NCBI RefSeq assembly: GCF_900102745.1 | Contig: NZ_FMZF01000003.1 | Span: 124,001 to 188,000 of the forward strand | Direction of reading: 5' to 3' | Source: Geodermatophilus telluris | GTDB taxonomy: Bacteria > Actinomycetota > Actinomycetes > Mycobacteriales > Geodermatophilaceae | Length of the DNA: 64,000 nucleotides | Shown: in pieces, positions 49,777-58,318 of the stretch | Position numbering within the stretch: position 1 is the first letter of the stretch | Layout: the number at the start of each line of letters is the position of its first letter | The notes under the pieces: model-generated | Told to the model about the DNA's origin: nothing | The model's database searches: none | Seen by the model: the letters and a program-made list of their open reading frames with translations, nothing else | Program-made: the position numbers and the translations under genes

Positions 49777-50566
49777 GGTGCCCCCTCTTGCCCAGGTACG
49801 CCTCCTGCACGGCGGGGTCGCGCACGACCTCGCGGGGGGCGCCCTCGGCGATCGGCCGGCCCTGGTTCATCGCCAGCAGCCGGTCACAGGTGTCGACCAT
49901 CATCGAGACGTCGTGCTCGACGAGCAGCTGGGTGAGCCCCTCGTCGCGCAGCCGGCGCAGCAGGCCCGCGACCTCCAGCCGCTCGGGCTGGTTCATCCCC
50001 GCCGTCGGCTCGTCGAGCATGAGCACCCGGGGCCGGCCGGCCAGCGCCCGGGCGATCTCCACCTTCCGGGCGGTGCCGTAGGACAGCTCGCCGGGGCGCA
50101 GGTCGAGCAGGTCGCCGACGCCGGTGCGCTCGATCGCCTCCTGCACCGCCGGGGGCACGCTGCGCCGCACCAGCTCGCGGAGCCGGGCGCCGCGGCCCAG
50201 CCGCAGGTCGGCGCCGAGCTGGACGTTGCCCAGCACGGTGAGGTCGGGCAGCAGCCGCACGGTCTGGAAGGTGCGGGCGATGCCGCGGTGCGCCAGCCGG
50301 GACGGCGGGGTGCGGCCGTAGTCCGCGCCGTCGAGGGTCAGCCGGCCGCGGGTGAGCGGCACCAGCCGGGTGAGCGCGGCCAGCAGCGTGCTCTTGCCCG
50401 ACCCGTTCGGCCCGAGGATGCCGAGGATGCGGCCGGTCTCGAGGGTGAGGTCGACGCCGTCGACGGCCTTGATGCCGCCGTAGTGCACGGCCACGTCGCG
50501 GCCCTCGAGGACGGCCTGCCCGGTGACCGGCGCCGCGCCGGCGGCCCCGCCGTCGACGGCGGTCAC
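49760..50566 (-). CDS. ABC transporter ATP-binding protein, LivG type
   Basis: Encodes 268 aa from GTG overlapping the permease stop (GTGA). Walker A GPNGSGKST near residue 53, Q-loop TFQTVRLLP near 99, signature LSYGTARKVEIARALAG, which departs from LSGGQ as is common in LivG, Walker B VLMLDEPTAGMNQPE and switch His in LLVEHDVSMM. The C-terminus (IAEGAPREVVRDPAVQEAYLG) is typical for LivG. It pairs with the next-encoded LivF-type ATPase. Confidence 0.93.
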   Translation of the reverse strand: MTAVDGGAAGAAPVTGQAVLEGRDVAVHYGGIKAVDGVDLTLETGRILGILGPNGSGKSTLLAALTRLVPLTRGRLTLDGADYGRTPPSRLAHRGIARTFQTVRLLPDLTVLGNVQLGADLRLGRGARLRELVRRSVPPAVQEAIERTGVGDLLDLRPGELSYGTARKVEIARALAGRPRVLMLDEPTAGMNQPERLEVAGLLRRLRDEGLTQLLVEHDVSMMVDTCDRLLAMNQGRPIAEGAPREVVRDPAVQEAYLGKRGHRAGDR

Positions 50567-51516
50567 GACCGCACCTCCGCCGCCGGGCCGCCCAGGGCGG
50601 CGAGCTGCTGCTCGGCGTCGGCCGCCACCGGGGCGGCCGGCGCGGCCGCGCCCTCGGGCGGGACGCGCCGGCGGGAGGCCCGCAGCCGGCGCCAGCCGTC
50701 CTGCGCCAGCCCGAGCAGCCCGCCGGGCACCCAGACGGCGGCCGCGGCGACGAGCACGCCGTAGACGACCAGCTGCCAGTCGCCGACCACCTGCAGGACG
50801 CTGGGCAGCCAGGTGAAGATCACCGCGCCGATCGCCGCGCCGGCCCAGGACAGCGCCCCGCCGACGATGATCATCGTCAGCGCGGTGACCACGAGGTGGA
50901 AGCCGACCGTCTCCGGCGACACCGTCGTCCGCAGCAGGGCGTTCATGCCGCCGGCGCAGGCGCCGAGCGCGCCGCTGACCACGAACACCCGGCGGCGGAC
51001 CCGGGTGACGTCGATGCCGAGGGAGACCGCCAGGTGCGGGTCCTCCCGGACGGCGTCGACGCGGCGGCCGTAGGCGCCCCGCTCGCTCGCCGCCAGCAGC
51101 AGCACCACGACCACGCTGATCGCCACGACGTGCGTGGTGGTCAGCGTGCTGATCGCGCCGAACAGGCCGGTGGCCCCGCCGGTGAGCTCGCCGCCGTTGG
51201 TGGCCAGGACGCCGAGGAACAGCGCGAAGGAGATGGTGGCCATGCCGAGGTAGAGCCCCGACAGCCGGGCGACCAGCAGCGCCAGCAGGTAGCCGACCAC
51301 GGCCGCGAGGACCACGCCGGCGCCGATGGCCAGGACCGGGGCGAGCTGCGCGCGGATGGTGAGGATGGCCGCGGTGTAGGCGCCGATGGCGTAGCTGCCG
51401 ACGCCGGCGAAGGAGAACACCCCCGCCCGCAGCGGCACCTGGATCGACAGCGCCAGCAGCAGGCTGATGAAGGTCGACTGGACCAGCACCAGGTGCGAGA
51501 CCCACCAGGCGTTCAC
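50563..51516 (-). CDS. ABC transporter permease, LivM type
   Basis: Encodes 317 aa from GTG 51516 (GTGA overlap with LivH-type stop, AGGAGG upstream). About eight to ten hydrophobic segments are seen, with the conserved SIQVPLRAGVFSFAGVGSYAIGAY near the N-terminus and the EAA-like region VREDPHLAVSLGIDVTRVRRRVFVVSGALGACAGGMNA near 180-215. The C-terminal 45 residues are a Pro/Ala-rich cytoplasmic tail. It forms the import channel with the LivH-type subunit. Confidence 0.92.
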   Translation of the reverse strand: MNAWWVSHLVLVQSTFISLLLALSIQVPLRAGVFSFAGVGSYAIGAYTAAILTIRAQLAPVLAIGAGVVLAAVVGYLLALLVARLSGLYLGMATISFALFLGVLATNGGELTGGATGLFGAISTLTTTHVVAISVVVVLLLAASERGAYGRRVDAVREDPHLAVSLGIDVTRVRRRVFVVSGALGACAGGMNALLRTTVSPETVGFHLVVTALTMIIVGGALSWAGAAIGAVIFTWLPSVLQVVGDWQLVVYGVLVAAAAVWVPGGLLGLAQDGWRRLRASRRRVPPEGAAAPAAPVAADAEQQLAALGGPAAEVRS

Positions 51517-52403
51517 GTGCGACGGACCTCCTGTCGGCCGAGCAGGCCGTTGGGCCGGACGAGGAGCATGAGGAAGATGACGCCGAAGGCGATCGCCGGC
51601 GCCCACGTGCCCGAGGTGGTGACCAGCACCAGCGTCTCGATGCCGGCGAGCACCATGGCGCCGATGACGACGCCGGCGATGCTGCCGACGCCGCCGAGGA
51701 TGATCGCGGCGAAGGCCTTGAGCAGGAACGCGTCACCGGTCTCGGGCGCGATCGAGCCCAGGTAGTAGGTGAGCAGCACGCCGGCCAGGCCGGCCAGGCC
51801 GCCGGCGACGGCCATGGTGAGCAGGGCCAGCCGGCGGCGGTCGACGCCCATCATCGAGGCGACCTCGGCGTCGACGCCGATCGCGCGCAGCGCCAGGCCG
51901 GGCCGGGCCGCGCGCAGCCACCAGCCGATGACGGCGGCCAGGCCGAGGGCGGCGACCAGCGTGACGAGCTGGACGTTGCTCAGCCGGACGAAGCCCAGGT
52001 CCCAGGTGCTCACCCGGAAGGTGCCGGCCGAGTAGCCGAAGGGCACGCTGCCGGTGAGGCGCTGGGCGACGGCGAGCGGGATGATCGCGATGCCGATGCC
52101 GCCGACCAGGATCTGCATCTCGGCCTTGCGGTGGTCGGTGGCCCGGCGCTGGATCGGCTCGAAGGCCAGCACCTGCACCAGCAGCGAGAGCACCGCGCCC
52201 ACCGCGGCGCCGACCGCCAGCATCGCCGGCATGGGCAGCGCGACCTCCTGCACGAGCAGGTGGGCGGTGAAGGCCGCGAACACGAAGATCGAGCCGTGGG
52301 CGAAGTTGAGGATGCCGATCGTCCCCCACGCCAGGCTCATCCCGAGGGCGAACAGCAGGTAGAGCGACCCGAGGGTCAGCGCGTTGAGCAGGTCCTGTGC
52401 CAT
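51513..52403 (-). CDS. ABC transporter permease, LivH type
   Basis: Encodes 296 aa from ATG behind GGGAGGGAGG. It opens LNALTLGSLYLLFALGMSLAWG and IGILNFAHGSIFVFAAF, the LivH hallmark, has eight hydrophobic segments, and the cytoplasmic loop LRAIGVDAEVASMMGVDRRRLALLTMAVAGGLAGLAGVL near 170-205. It lies 65 nt after the binding-protein gene and couples to the LivM-type permease gene by a GTGA overlap. Confidence 0.93.
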   Translation of the reverse strand: MAQDLLNALTLGSLYLLFALGMSLAWGTIGILNFAHGSIFVFAAFTAHLLVQEVALPMPAMLAVGAAVGAVLSLLVQVLAFEPIQRRATDHRKAEMQILVGGIGIAIIPLAVAQRLTGSVPFGYSAGTFRVSTWDLGFVRLSNVQLVTLVAALGLAAVIGWWLRAARPGLALRAIGVDAEVASMMGVDRRRLALLTMAVAGGLAGLAGVLLTYYLGSIAPETGDAFLLKAFAAIILGGVGSIAGVVIGAMVLAGIETLVLVTTSGTWAPAIAFGVIFLMLLVRPNGLLGRQEVRRT

Positions 52404-52468
52404 GGAGGTCCTCCCTCCCGGACCGGTGCCGGCGGTCGCGCCGCCGGCACCGGTGGGCGGTCAGCGGG

Positions 52469-53677
52469 TCAGGAGCCGGCCTCGACGGGGACCTCGGCGC
52501 TGCCGTCCCAGCGGACCAGCACGCCGGGGACCCGGGCGTCGTTGCCCTCGAAGGTGATCTCCCCCTGGGCGCCGTCGAAGCCCTCCTCGGCGACCGCGGC
52601 CAGGCCCTGCTGGATCGCGGCACGGTCGGCGCTGTCGGCCTCGGCCATGCCCCGGGCCAGGAACCACATCGCGTCGTAGGCCTCGGCGGCGTAGTTGTTC
52701 GGCGTCTCGCCGTCGTACTTCGCGCGGTAGGCCTCGACGAAGGCCCGGGTGCCCTCGTCGTCCTGGTCGGGGGTGAAGTTGGTCGGCCACACGAAGCCCG
52801 CGGCCTCCTGGCCGGCCGAGGCGAGGTTGCCCGCACCGGCCGCACTCATGCCGATCAGCTCGCCCTGGTAGCCGGCCTGCCGCAGCTGGGTGATCGCCAC
52901 CGGGTACTGCGGGCCCTGCACCATGAGGAAGGCCGCGTCCGGGTCGGCGCCGGCGATCTGCGAGGCCGGGGTGGTGAAGTCCTGCTGGGTGGCCTCCACC
53001 CCGCCGGTGCTCACGACCTCGAAGCCGTGCTCGTCGGCCAGCTGCGGGACGACGTCCTCGCCGAGCTGCACCAGCGTCGGGTTGCCGCTGTTGAACAGCA
53101 CCGCGGCGGAGGTGACGCCCTGCTCCTCGGCGTAGTCGCCGGCGATGTCGAAGTAGGACGCCGCCGGCGGGGTCAGCCGGAACGTGTAGTCGCCGATGAC
53201 GACGCCCTCGCTGCCCGACTGCACGTAGACCGTGGGCATGCCGGCCTGGTCGACGATCGGCGACACCGCGGTCGACGACGCGCTCGCCGAGGGGCCGAGG
53301 ATCGCGGCGTAGGACGGGTCGGCGATCGCCTGACTGGCGAAGCTGGCCGCCTCCTGCGGGCTGGCGGCGGAGTCGCGGTAGTCGACCTCGACGGTGGTGT
53401 CGCCCAGCAGGCCGTCGGCCTCGATCTGCTCGATCGCGAGGTCCACGCCCTTCTGCGCGTTCGTGCCGGCGAAGGACACCGGGCCGGTGAGCCCGTTGAC
53501 CGACATGACCTTCACCGTGTCGGGCAGGCCGCCACCGCCCTCGCCGCCCCCACCCGAGGCGCTGCCGCCGGAGGACCCGGACCCGGGCGAGCTGCACGCC
53601 GCGACGCCGAGGACGAGCACGAGCGCGCCGGCGCCGTGCCCCACCCGTCGCCGTCCGCTCTGGAGCTCGCTGACCAT
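52469..53677 (-). CDS. ABC transporter substrate-binding lipoprotein, Liv/amide type
   Basis: Encodes 402 aa from ATG 53677 behind CGGGAGG. Lipobox LGVAAC with lipid-modified Cys28, then a Ser/Gly linker. The type-1 periplasmic fold starts IKVMSVNGLTGPVSF-like (VKVMSVNGLTGPVSFAG), with GVDLAIEQIEADG, AILGPSASASSTAVSPI, and a C-terminal NNYAAEAYDAMWFLARGM. It is first of the five-gene Liv-type importer and has the shared 17-bp motif 20 nt upstream. The ligand is not predictable; being co-regulated with acyl-CoA catabolism, an aromatic, terpenoid acid or fatty-acid-like ligand is as likely as an amino acid. Confidence 0.92.
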   Translation of the reverse strand: MVSELQSGRRRVGHGAGALVLVLGVAACSSPGSGSSGGSASGGGGEGGGGLPDTVKVMSVNGLTGPVSFAGTNAQKGVDLAIEQIEADGLLGDTTVEVDYRDSAASPQEAASFASQAIADPSYAAILGPSASASSTAVSPIVDQAGMPTVYVQSGSEGVVIGDYTFRLTPPAASYFDIAGDYAEEQGVTSAAVLFNSGNPTLVQLGEDVVPQLADEHGFEVVSTGGVEATQQDFTTPASQIAGADPDAAFLMVQGPQYPVAITQLRQAGYQGELIGMSAAGAGNLASAGQEAAGFVWPTNFTPDQDDEGTRAFVEAYRAKYDGETPNNYAAEAYDAMWFLARGMAEADSADRAAIQQGLAAVAEEGFDGAQGEITFEGNDARVPGVLVRWDGSAEVPVEAGS

Positions 53678-53697
53678 GGACGCCTCCCGAAGGCTTG

Positions 53698-53714
53698 TAA
53701 TCATGTGCAGGGTT
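53698..53714 (-). promoter_or_regulatory. Shared 17-bp motif upstream of the Liv operon, probable operator/-10 region
   Basis: TAATCATGTGCAGGGTT, 20 nt upstream of the binding-protein ATG, differs by one base from the 49018-49034 site. On the minus strand TGATTA lies 18 nt after TTACAG, giving a weak promoter whose -10 would be covered by the motif. Confidence 0.7.
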
Positions 53715-53880
53715 AGCAGGACTGTAACGACGGCCACAGGGGCTGTCCAGACCCTGCGCACGGTTTCGCCGGCCTGGGGACGACGCCTCGCCCGCGCTAG
53801 GTGCACACCCGGCGGGTGTGGGGGTGCGACAGGCGCGAGGCGTGCACACACCGCGGCAGCACCCGCGCCCCGGACGCAGC

Positions 53881-53910
53881 GCGGCTCCGGTCCCGAGGGA
53901 CCGGAGCCGC
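53881..53910 (-). terminator. Terminator hairpin after the NDMA-type alcohol dehydrogenase operon
   Basis: GCGGCTCCGGTCC-CGAG-GGACCGGAGCCGC has a perfect 13-bp stem and a 4-nt loop, 75 nt past the aldehyde dehydrogenase stop. No U tract follows. Confidence 0.7.
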
Positions 53911-53985
53911 GTGACGGACTGGAACGGCCACCCTCCAGGGGCCCACGCCGAGCCTGCGAGGTGTGGGGGGGAGGGTGGTCCTTCC

Positions 53986-55452
53986 CTAGATGCCCTGGAT
54001 CATCTTCGTCTCGAGGAAGCCGGAGATGCCCTCGGGACCGCCCTCCCGGCCGAGGCCGGACTGCTTGTAGCCGCCGAAGGGCTGGGTGACGCACATGCCC
54101 CAGTCGTTGACGTAGATCTGGCCGGTGCGCACCCGCCGGGCGATCGCCTCGCCGGCCTCCTTGTCCGCGGTGAAGACCGCGCCGGAGAGGCCGTACTGCG
54201 AGTCGTTGGCGATCCGGACGGCGTCGTCGACGCTGTCGTAGGGGATGACCACGATGACCGGGCCGAAGATCTCCTCCTGCGCGATCCGCATGGCGTTGTC
54301 GACGTCGGCGAACAGCGTCGGCTGCACGTAGTAGCCCTTGTCCAGCCCCGGCGGCCGCCCGCCGCCGGTCACCAGGCGGGCACCCTCCTCGATGCCGGTG
54401 CGGATGTAGCCCTCGACCCGCTCGCGCTGGCGCTCGGCGGCCAGCGGGCCGAGCACGGTGCCCTCCTCGCGGGGGTCGCCGACCGGCACCGACTCCATGA
54501 TCGCCCGGACCTGCTCGACGACCTCCTCCTGCTTCTCGCGCGGGACCACGAGGCGGGTGAGCGCCGCGCAGACCTGCCCCGAGCTGCCGATGCCGGCGAA
54601 GGTGACCGTCTGCGCGACCGCGGAGACGTCGGCGTCGGGCAGCACGATGGCCGCCGACTTGCCGCCGAGCTCCAGGGTCACCCGGGCGATCCGCTCGGCG
54701 CACAGCGCCATGATCCGGCGGCCGGCCGCCGTCGAGCCGGTGAAGGACACCTTGTCGACGTCGGGGTGCTTGACCAGGTGCTCGCCGACCTCGCGGCCGC
54801 CGGGCAGCACGCTGATGACGCCGTCGGGCAGGCCCGCGGCCTCCAGCGCCTCGGCCAGGATCATCACCGACACCGGGCCCTCGGGCGCCGGCTTGAGGAC
54901 GACGGTGCAGCCGGCCGCGAGCGCGGGCGCGATCTTCAGCGACGCCGTGGCGACCGGCCCGTTCCACGGGATGATCACCGCGGCGACCCCGACCGGCTCC
55001 CGGACGATCGTCGCCTCGCCGCCGCCGGCCACCTGCCGCCGCTCCTCGAGCTGCAGGGTGCCGGCCAGCGTCGCGGCGTCGTCCCACATGGCCGTGGCGT
55101 TGGCGTGGAAGGCCTTGCTGATCATGGCGGGGGCGCCGATCTCGATGGTGAAGCTGCGCTCCATCTCCGGGATCCGCTTGCCGACCTCCTCCCCCACCCG
55201 ACGCAGTGCCGCGGCCCGCTCGGCCGGCGACATCCGCGGCCACGGCCCCTCGTCGAAGGCCCGCCGCGCGGCGGCGACGGCGGCGTCCATGTCGGCGGGG
55301 CTGGCGTGCGGGACGGTGGCGACCACCTCCTCGGTGACCGGGCTGACGACCTCGATCACCTCGTCGGTGGCCGGCGGGACCCAGTGCCCGCCGATGAAGA
55401 GCTTGTCGAACGAGCGCACGCCGGTGCCGGCGCGCTCCTCCACTGCGGTCAC
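53986..55452 (-). CDS. Aldehyde dehydrogenase family protein
   Basis: Encodes 488 aa from GTG with GGAGGACGACC upstream. PWNGPVATASLKIAPALAAGC, VSFTGSTAAGRRIM, catalytic Glu in VTLELGGKSAAI near 264 and Cys in GSSGQVCAALTR near 298, then EEIFGPVIVVIPY and GGYKQSGLGREGG. It is the last gene of a three-gene operon after an NTF2-like protein and an NDMA-type alcohol dehydrogenase, so the two enzymes probably carry out alcohol to aldehyde to acid oxidation. The start codon overlaps nothing; 27 nt gap upstream. Confidence 0.94.
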   Translation of the reverse strand: MTAVEERAGTGVRSFDKLFIGGHWVPPATDEVIEVVSPVTEEVVATVPHASPADMDAAVAAARRAFDEGPWPRMSPAERAAALRRVGEEVGKRIPEMERSFTIEIGAPAMISKAFHANATAMWDDAATLAGTLQLEERRQVAGGGEATIVREPVGVAAVIIPWNGPVATASLKIAPALAAGCTVVLKPAPEGPVSVMILAEALEAAGLPDGVISVLPGGREVGEHLVKHPDVDKVSFTGSTAAGRRIMALCAERIARVTLELGGKSAAIVLPDADVSAVAQTVTFAGIGSSGQVCAALTRLVVPREKQEEVVEQVRAIMESVPVGDPREEGTVLGPLAAERQRERVEGYIRTGIEEGARLVTGGGRPPGLDKGYYVQPTLFADVDNAMRIAQEEIFGPVIVVIPYDSVDDAVRIANDSQYGLSGAVFTADKEAGEAIARRVRTGQIYVNDWGMCVTQPFGGYKQSGLGREGGPEGISGFLETKMIQGI

Positions 55453-55479
55453 GGTCGTCCTCCTGGGGTGGCGGGGCGG

Positions 55480-55926
55480 TCAGGCATCGAAGCCCTCGAG
55501 CTCTGGCGGGGTGAGAGCGGAGATGCGCCGGCCGGCGATCCGCCAGCCCTGCGGCGTGCGGCGGTAGGTGTCCTCGTTGAGCGCGATCGCCTTGAAGGCC
55601 GCACCGCTCTTCGTGTGGCCCTCGGAGAACACGTAGTTGGTGCCGGTCGCCGTCTCGCCGTCGTCCGCGAGGTCCACGACGTGGTTGGTGATGACGTGGA
55701 ACTGGTCGGCGATGGCGGCGGCGTCGCGCTCGAAGAAGCCGAGGATCGCCGCGCGCCCCTCGAACCGCTCGAGGCCGACGGGGGTGGCGTCCCAGACGGC
55801 GTCGTCGGTGAAGGCCGAGACGGCCTCCTGCGGGTCGAAGCGGTCCAGGCCGCGGGCGTAGAGGTGCGTCGCCCGCTGGATGTCGAGCACGTCGGCGACC
55901 CGGGTGTCGGGCCGGGTGAGGGTCAT
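55480..55926 (-). CDS. NTF2/SnoaL-like protein
   Basis: Encodes 148 aa from ATG 8 nt after the alcohol dehydrogenase stop. The pattern DVLDIQRATHLYARGLDRFDPQEAVSAFTDDAVWD, FHVITNHVVDL, TGTNYVFSEGHTKSG and YRRTPQGWRIAGRRIS is the SnoaL_4 type. It lies between an alcohol and an aldehyde dehydrogenase. A dehydratase, isomerase or binding role for the carbonyl intermediate is possible, but nothing in the sequence settles it. Confidence 0.82.
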   Translation of the reverse strand: MTLTRPDTRVADVLDIQRATHLYARGLDRFDPQEAVSAFTDDAVWDATPVGLERFEGRAAILGFFERDAAAIADQFHVITNHVVDLADDGETATGTNYVFSEGHTKSGAAFKAIALNEDTYRRTPQGWRIAGRRISALTPPELEGFDA

Positions 55927-55934
55927 CGCGGGCC

Positions 55935-57056
55935 TCAGTCGTCGTAGACGATGACGCCGCGGATGTTCTTGCCCTCGCGCAGGTCGGCGAAGGCCTCGTT
56001 GATCTGCTCGAGCTTGTACGTCCTGGTGATCAGCTCGTCGAGCTTGAACTGGCCGCTCTTGTACATCTCGGCGATCAGCGGGATGTCGTTCTTCGAGTTC
56101 GTCGTGCCGTAGAGCGAGCCCTGCAGCCGCTTGCCCGACATCGCGAAGCTGAACAGGTCGAACTGCACGTCGCGCTGCAGCACCGGCGCGGCCGCCGTCA
56201 GCACGATGACGCCGCCGCGGCGGGTGAGCTGGTTGGCCTGCTCGACGATGTCCCCGCGGGCGACGTCGACGGTGATGATGACCCGGTCGGCGCCCTGGCC
56301 GTTGGTCATGTGCTCGATGACCTTCTGGGCCTCCTCGAAGGAGCCCACCGAGTGGGTGGCGCCGAACTGCTTGGCCTTCTCCTGCTTGAGGGGCACCGGG
56401 TCGACGGTGACGATGTTGCGCGCCCCGCGGTGCACCGCGCCCTGCACGGCGTTCATGCCGACGCCGCCGGTGCCGAAGACGACGACGGTGTCGCCGAGCT
56501 GGATCTCCGCGGCGTAGACCGCCGAGCCCCAGCCGGTGGGGACGCCGCAGCCGATGAGCGACGCGGGCATCAGCGGGATCGACGGATCGATCTTCACCGC
56601 GGAGTCGACCGGCACGGTCACGTAGGGGCTGAAGGTGCCCAGGTAGCTCATCGCGCCGACGCCCTGGCCGCGGGCGTGGATGCGGTGGGTGCCGTCGGGC
56701 GCGTACCCGGCGAGCACGCCGGCGCCCAGCTCGCACATGTTGCCCCGGCCGGCCACGCACATCCGGCACCTCCCGCAGGAGGGCAGGAACGACAGGACGA
56801 CGTGGTCGCCCTCGGCGAGCTCGGTGACCTCCGGGCCGACCTCGGTGACGACGCCGGCGCCCTCGTGGCCGCCGATGATCGGCGCCCAGCCCAGCGGGAT
56901 GTCGCCGGTGTCGAGGTGGTCGTCGCTGTGGCAGATGCCCGACGAGGTCAGCTTGACCATCACCTCCCGGCGCTTGGGCGGGTCGAGCTCGATCTCCTCG
57001 ACGCTCCACCCCGAGTGCGTCCCGGGCTCCCACAGCAGTGCTCCGACGGTCTTCAC
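55935..57056 (-). CDS. Zinc-dependent NDMA-type (mycofactocin-associated) alcohol dehydrogenase
   Basis: Encodes 373 aa from ATG. Catalytic zinc region SGICHSDDHLDTGDIP (Cys near residue 42) and GGHEGAGVV near 62-70; structural zinc cysteines in CGRCRMCVAGRGNMCELG near 94-111; nucleotide motif VVFGTGGVGMNAVQGA near 195. The opening TVGALLWEPG and the SYLGTFSPYVTVPVDSAVKID segment are those of the Rxyl_3153/TIGR03989 group, in which the NADH stays bound and NDMA replaces the natural acceptor, linked to mycofactocin. It oxidises a primary or secondary alcohol. Confidence 0.88.
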   Translation of the reverse strand: MKTVGALLWEPGTHSGWSVEEIELDPPKRREVMVKLTSSGICHSDDHLDTGDIPLGWAPIIGGHEGAGVVTEVGPEVTELAEGDHVVLSFLPSCGRCRMCVAGRGNMCELGAGVLAGYAPDGTHRIHARGQGVGAMSYLGTFSPYVTVPVDSAVKIDPSIPLMPASLIGCGVPTGWGSAVYAAEIQLGDTVVVFGTGGVGMNAVQGAVHRGARNIVTVDPVPLKQEKAKQFGATHSVGSFEEAQKVIEHMTNGQGADRVIITVDVARGDIVEQANQLTRRGGVIVLTAAAPVLQRDVQFDLFSFAMSGKRLQGSLYGTTNSKNDIPLIAEMYKSGQFKLDELITRTYKLEQINEAFADLREGKNIRGVIVYDD

Positions 57057-57191
57057 GGCGCTCCCTCGAGTGGCTGGTCCCGGGGCGTCCTCGCACCCGG
57101 GGCGTGCGGTGGGCCGCGGCGGCAGGTGAGGCGCGGCGGGCGGCCCGGCGTCGTGACCGTAGCCACACCGCGCGGCCGGACGGAAGAGTCT

Positions 57192-57208
57192 CTGCGCATC
57201 TTTCGCAG
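57192..57208. promoter_or_regulatory. Inverted repeat in the divergent promoter region 57057-57348
   Basis: CTGCG-CATCTTT-CGCAG, 5-bp arms around a 7-nt AT-rich centre, lies between the alcohol dehydrogenase (minus) and the hydrolase (plus) genes. Downstream, TTGTCC (about 57235) and TAGTTT (about 57259) could be the plus-strand promoter boxes. Nothing else is recognised in this 292-bp gap. Confidence 0.35.
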
Positions 57209-57348
57209 GTTCACGGCAACGCGCCGTCGAGGGCTTGTCCCACTGCTAACTCTGTGCCTAGTTTGTGTGGCCTCAGTCACCCCGGCGACCCGACGGTCGT
57301 CCGGTCCCGCGATGCAGATCCGCGGTGCGCGGATCCCCTGGAGGCGAG

Positions 57349-58290
57349 ATGGCCCTCGACGAGGCGACGACGAAGCTGCTCGAACAGCTGGCCGAGAGCG
57401 GCACCAAGCCGCTGCACGAGATGACCCCGCAGGAGGCCCGCGGCCTGACCGCGGCCCTCGGCGAGATGTACGGCCCCGGCCCCGACATGCACCGGGCGGA
57501 GATGACCAGCGCGCCGGCGGACGACGGCCACGCCATCCCCCTGCACGTGCTCGTGCCCAGCGAGTCGCCCCGCGGCGTGGTCGTCTACTACCACGGCGGC
57601 GGCTGGGTGATCGGCGCGCTGCCCGAGTTCGAGACCCTCGGCCGCACCCTCGCCCAGCGCACCGGGTGCGCGGTCGTGCTCGTCGACTACCGGATGGCGC
57701 CGGAGGACCCCTACCCCGCGGCGGCGGACGACGCCTGGGCCGCGCTGCGGTGGGTCGACGCGCACCTGGAGGAGATCGCCGGGGCCCGCGTGCCACTGGT
57801 CGTCGCCGGCGACAGCGCCGGCGGCAACCTGGCCGCGATCGTCGCGCACAAGGCCCGGGACGCCGGCGGGCCGGCGCTCGCCCTGCAGCTCCTGGTGTAC
57901 CCGGTGACCGACGCGGACCTGGACAACGAGAGCTACCGGGACCCGGCCAACCAGCTGATGCTCAGCCGCGAGTCGATGGTCTGGTTCTGGGACCTCTACG
58001 CCCCCGAGCACGCCATGCGGCAGAACCCCGACGCCTCCCCGGCCCGGCTCCCCGACCACTCCGGCCTGCCGCCGGCCGTCGTCCTGCTCGCCGAGCACGA
58101 CGTGCTGCGCCAGGAGGGCCAGGAGTACGCCGACGCGCTCGCCAAGGCCGGCGTCCCGGTGCAGTCCCGCGTCTTCGAGGGCCAGATGCACGGCTTCTTC
58201 ACGATGGTCAACGTGCTCCCCGGCAGCGAGGCCGGGATCGCCTACGCCGTCGAGGCGATCGACCGCCAGCTCACCGCCCAGCCCGCCTGA
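57349..58290 (+). CDS. Alpha/beta hydrolase, HSL/GDXG family (candidate lactone hydrolase)
   Basis: Encodes 313 aa from ATG with GGAGGCGAG directly upstream. HSL-type oxyanion motif YYHGGGWVIG near residues 80-89, nucleophile in VAGDSAGGNLAA near 151-162 (GDSAG), acid in LAEHDVLRQEG near 246 and His in QMHGFFTM near 278. The family includes MlhB, the monoterpene epsilon-lactone hydrolase of Rhodococcus. It is 28 nt upstream of a Baeyer-Villiger monooxygenase, so opening of the lactone made by that enzyme is the obvious proposal. Confidence 0.9.
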   Translation: MALDEATTKLLEQLAESGTKPLHEMTPQEARGLTAALGEMYGPGPDMHRAEMTSAPADDGHAIPLHVLVPSESPRGVVVYYHGGGWVIGALPEFETLGRTLAQRTGCAVVLVDYRMAPEDPYPAAADDAWAALRWVDAHLEEIAGARVPLVVAGDSAGGNLAAIVAHKARDAGGPALALQLLVYPVTDADLDNESYRDPANQLMLSRESMVWFWDLYAPEHAMRQNPDASPARLPDHSGLPPAVVLLAEHDVLRQEGQEYADALAKAGVPVQSRVFEGQMHGFFTMVNVLPGSEAGIAYAVEAIDRQLTAQPA

Positions 58291-58318
58291 CCCGCCCTCC
58301 CGAGAGGAACACGAGCAC

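Larger units (their letters stand above)
53678..53985. other. 308-bp intergenic region: Liv promoter plus aldehyde dehydrogenase terminator
   Basis: No gene is seen here. The left part (53698-53730) is AT-rich and holds the shared operator-like motif and a possible -35 (TTACAG on the minus strand, 18 nt from TGATTA). The centre is GC-rich with two GTGCACAC words (about 53801 and 53840). The right part holds the hairpin at 53881-53910. Confidence 0.7.
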
